This document shows, in pieces, positions 61,819 through 64,000 of a stretch of 64,000 nt of DNA. Source of the DNA: Cyclobacteriaceae bacterium YHN15 (GTDB lineage: Bacteria; Bacteroidota; Bacteroidia; Cytophagales; Cyclobacteriaceae); NCBI GenBank assembly GCA_003797895.1, contig RKQB01000004.1, positions 124,001 to 188,000 of the forward strand, written 5' to 3'. How positions within the stretch are numbered: position 1 is the stretch's first letter; every line of letters starts with the position of its first letter. The notes under the pieces were generated by a model, which did not search any database, was not told the origin of the DNA, and saw only the letters and a program-made list of their open reading frames with translations. A program made the position numbers and the translations under genes.

Positions 61819-64000
61819 TGCAGAAAGAAGAGTTTGATTATGGCAAAAGGAAAGGGCTGTACCAATGGTTTGTTTTTTTTGGTATAATCGTTGCCATTTT
61901 AATTATAATTTTAGCCATCAGTTTTTTTCAGGCATTAAGGGACAGTCAATTAAATTCTATACAGCAGTCTTTAAACAAACAGGTGGAAATTGCGGGTAAA
62001 GACACGCAGAAATCATTCGACCTAATGTACGAGGACATGATGTTTTTTGTTAACAACCTGGAGCCGTGGACCTATGAAAGGACTTCCAATGAAGAATTAG
62101 CATTTGAAAAAAGGGCGAGAAGGATTTTCAACAATCACAGAAATGTATTGGATACCATTGTTGTGGTTTTTCCAAATCACATAGTTTCATTTTATTTCGA
62201 TGAAAGAAATAATTTCATAAAGGTATTTTATAATAATCAAGAAGATATTCCCAGTGGGAAAGATGGAGAAATTCTAAGACTGAAAAACGAAAATAGGGGG
62301 GTAAGCATAATAGCAACAACCAACCTGGTTGGTTTTTTTAATGATCAATTAAGCAACTTCTATTTAGGTGCAAATACTGATAAATTTATTTGGAAGGATG
62401 GCACAATAAAGAGTTATGATATTGATAAATCCGATCAGGAAATAATTTTTGAAAAGGATGTGCAGGATCACTTTACCAATGATCTATTCCAGGGCTTGAA
62501 AGGAGACCAAATTGGACATTTTTATATCTCGGATACCAAAGGAAAATATCAGGCTTCCATCCATTACTACCCTTTTCAATTGGTGCCTTTGGAGAAAAAG
62601 TTTGGAATTATATTTATCCAGGATATTTCGAACATTGGATTTGATGTTTATGTAAACTATTTCTATTTGCTTTTTGGTCTTTTGGTTGTTTTGGTTACTG
62701 TGTTGTTGGTTTTATTCAAGCTGATAAGGAATGTACAGGTTTCTAATATCGCTCTTGAAAAAAGTGCGGAAAAAATCCAGGAGTTGTTCAGAAGACAAAC
62801 CTTATTGCTTCAGGAATCCAAAGGCTTTGTATATTTTCAAAACGCAAACGGTGAGATGACAGCAGTTGGTGAGGAAGTCATGAATGTTTTGGGGTATTTT
62901 CAAGAAGATTTCATGGCTAACTTCAAAAATTATCTAAAGCCAGATCATAGAGAATACATTGATTCAAATTTCAAATCAGCTATTAAGGAGCGAAAACAAA
63001 ATGTTTCCATTGAACATGACATGAAACATAAAAATGGGAACTGGGTAAGGGTTAAGATTTTTGAGAAATTGTTATATGATGAAAAAGGGAATTTCAATGG
63101 AAATGTAGGTATTTGTACAGATATACAGGATAAATTCGAGTCTGAACAAAAATTGGTAAAGAGTGAAAACCGCCTACGTGCTGTTTTGAATAGCTTGCCC
63201 GACCTGATTTTTATATACAATAATGAAGGTGTTTTTTTGGATTACTACGTGAAGGATGAATCCTTGCTTTTGGCACCACCTGAAGCAGTCATGGGCCTTA
63301 ATTTCAAGGATATAATGCCAGAACCCATGAGGACTAACCTTATCCATGCATTTGAAAAGACCATTTCCACCAATAAAATCCAGCAAATTGAATTTGAATT
63401 CATGCTGCCTATTGGCAAAAGAATTTTTGAGGCCAGGGTGTTTAAATTGGATGAGGGAAAAATTGTTTCCATGGCAAGAGATATCACAGCGGAAAAATTA
63501 TATGAAAAAGGTTTGCAGGAAGCAAAAAATGCAGCGGAATCAGCAAATAAAGCAAAGTCTGAGTTTTTGGCCAATATGAGTCATGAAATTAGAACCCCTA
63601 TGAACGGCTTATTGGGGATTGTTGAATTGTTGGAAAACACAAAATTGGATGAAAAACAGATTGAATACTTAAGTGTGATAAAAGATTCAGGGAAGTCTCT
63701 TTCAAACATCATCAATGATATTTTGGATTATTCAAAAATTGAATCAGGGATGATAAACCTAAACCTGAGCCAATTCCATTTTAAAAAGGAAATGGAAAGG
63801 ATCTTCAAGATTTTTTCCGGAATAATAAGGAAGAAAAAAATCCAATTCACCTATAAATTCGGTCCTTTAGTCCCTAATTTTGTACAACTTGACAAAGAGA
63901 AAGTGGGGCAAGTTGTACTCAATATTTTAGGAAATGCATTGAAGTTCACTCCTGTTGGGGGAAAGGTTCATGTTGAAATAACATTGGAATTTGTTCTTGA
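61815..64000 (+). CDS. Sensor histidine kinase with two PAS domains (3' end off the window)
   Basis: The frame is open from ATG at 61815 (or 61818) to the window end, 728 residues. Transmembrane segments at ~18-40 and ~280-302 enclose a ~240-residue periplasmic sensor that is probably a Cache variant. Two PAS domains follow (~325-440 and ~450-560). HisKA has the phospho-acceptor His590 in ANMSHEIRTPMNG, and the N box of the ATPase (VLNILGNALKFTPVGG) is near the edge. The HEIRTPMNG form suggests a hybrid kinase with a receiver beyond the window. It is coupled to the sensor lipoprotein gene. Confidence 0.93.
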   Translation, partial: MMQKEEFDYGKRKGLYQWFVFFGIIVAILIIILAISFFQALRDSQLNSIQQSLNKQVEIAGKDTQKSFDLMYEDMMFFVNNLEPWTYERTSNEELAFEKRARRIFNNHRNVLDTIVVVFPNHIVSFYFDERNNFIKVFYNNQEDIPSGKDGEILRLKNENRGVSIIATTNLVGFFNDQLSNFYLGANTDKFIWKDGTIKSYDIDKSDQEIIFEKDVQDHFTNDLFQGLKGDQIGHFYISDTKGKYQASIHYYPFQLVPLEKKFGIIFIQDISNIGFDVYVNYFYLLFGLLVVLVTVLLVLFKLIRNVQVSNIALEKSAEKIQELFRRQTLLLQESKGFVYFQNANGEMTAVGEEVMNVLGYFQEDFMANFKNYLKPDHREYIDSNFKSAIKERKQNVSIEHDMKHKNGNWVRVKIFEKLLYDEKGNFNGNVGICTDIQDKFESEQKLVKSENRLRAVLNSLPDLIFIYNNEGVFLDYYVKDESLLLAPPEAVMGLNFKDIMPEPMRTNLIHAFEKTISTNKIQQIEFEFMLPIGKRIFEARVFKLDEGKIVSMARDITAEKLYEKGLQEAKNAAESANKAKSEFLANMSHEIRTPMNGLLGIVELLENTKLDEKQIEYLSVIKDSGKSLSNIINDILDYSKIESGMINLNLSQFHFKKEMERIFKIFSGIIRKKKIQFTYKFGPLVPNFVQLDKEKVGQVVLNILGNALKFTPVGGKVHVEITLEFVL

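Noticed and set aside
1..64000. CRISPR arrays, tRNA or rRNA genes, insertion sequences, phage genes
   Set aside because: No regularly spaced repeats, transposase or integrase motifs, or RNA gene signatures were seen on reading both strands.

Overview
The window looks like a chromosomal segment of a Bacteroidota bacterium, most probably a marine or soil Cytophagia of the Cyclobacteriaceae type. This is inferred from family content (DUF4199, DUF2911, DUF177, GHL10, TlpA-type and relaxed-lipobox lipoproteins), AT-rich intergenic DNA, near absence of Shine-Dalgarno sequences, and several perfect matches to the Bacteroidota promoter element TAnnTTTG in front of genes. I see no transposase, integrase, phage gene, CRISPR array, tRNA or rRNA. 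This is mostly core and metabolic chromosome.

Layout. 1-5.1 kb (minus): a likely peptidoglycan-recycling unit, reading amidase, GHL10 lipoprotein, GNAT, AmpG-like permease, then a GH3 hexosaminidase cut by the window edge. 5.3-10.1 kb (minus): small heat-shock protein, HutG-like hydrolase with a VOC protein, a Tat-type Gfo/Idh oxidoreductase, DUF4199 and DUF2911 proteins. 10.2-12.1 kb (plus): archease and RtcB, an RNA ligase pair. 12.0-23.8 kb: sterol-desaturase family protein, YjdM, an HTH/DUF2975 pair, a zincin-motif lipoprotein, ValS, dodecin, fumarylacetoacetase, a nitrilase/flavin amine oxidase pair and a TlpA-like protein. 24.0-26.5 kb: three tandem paralogous outer-membrane barrel proteins. 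26.6-32.2 kb: Tex, an S9 oligopeptidase lipoprotein and an SDR. 32.3-39.0 kb (minus): a tightly packed four-gene cassette of Planctomycete-type cytochrome/DUF1549-DUF1553, DUF1501, heme/LRR membrane protein and a SIS-domain protein. 39.2-47.8 kb (minus): fabH-efp-accB-accC, DUF177-rpmF, proC and the three-subunit proton-translocating transhydrogenase.

48.3-56.1 kb (plus) is a complete tryptophan operon, trpEGDCFBA plus a DAHP synthase. It is preceded by a 25-codon leader peptide with three consecutive Trp codons and an intrinsic terminator, a classical attenuator that was not in the supplied gene calls. phhA, hisH-hisA-hisF-hisIE, an OsmC protein, a small hypothetical protein, and a Cache-like lipoprotein/sensor histidine kinase pair (the kinase runs off the right edge) complete the window.

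The signals I rate highest are the trp attenuator, the archease-RtcB pair, the cytochrome/SIS cassette and the sensor lipoprotein-kinase pair. Several well-formed terminators and TAnnTTTG promoters allow most transcription units to be delimited directly from sequence. I found no clear evidence of an entirely new defence or mobile system here.
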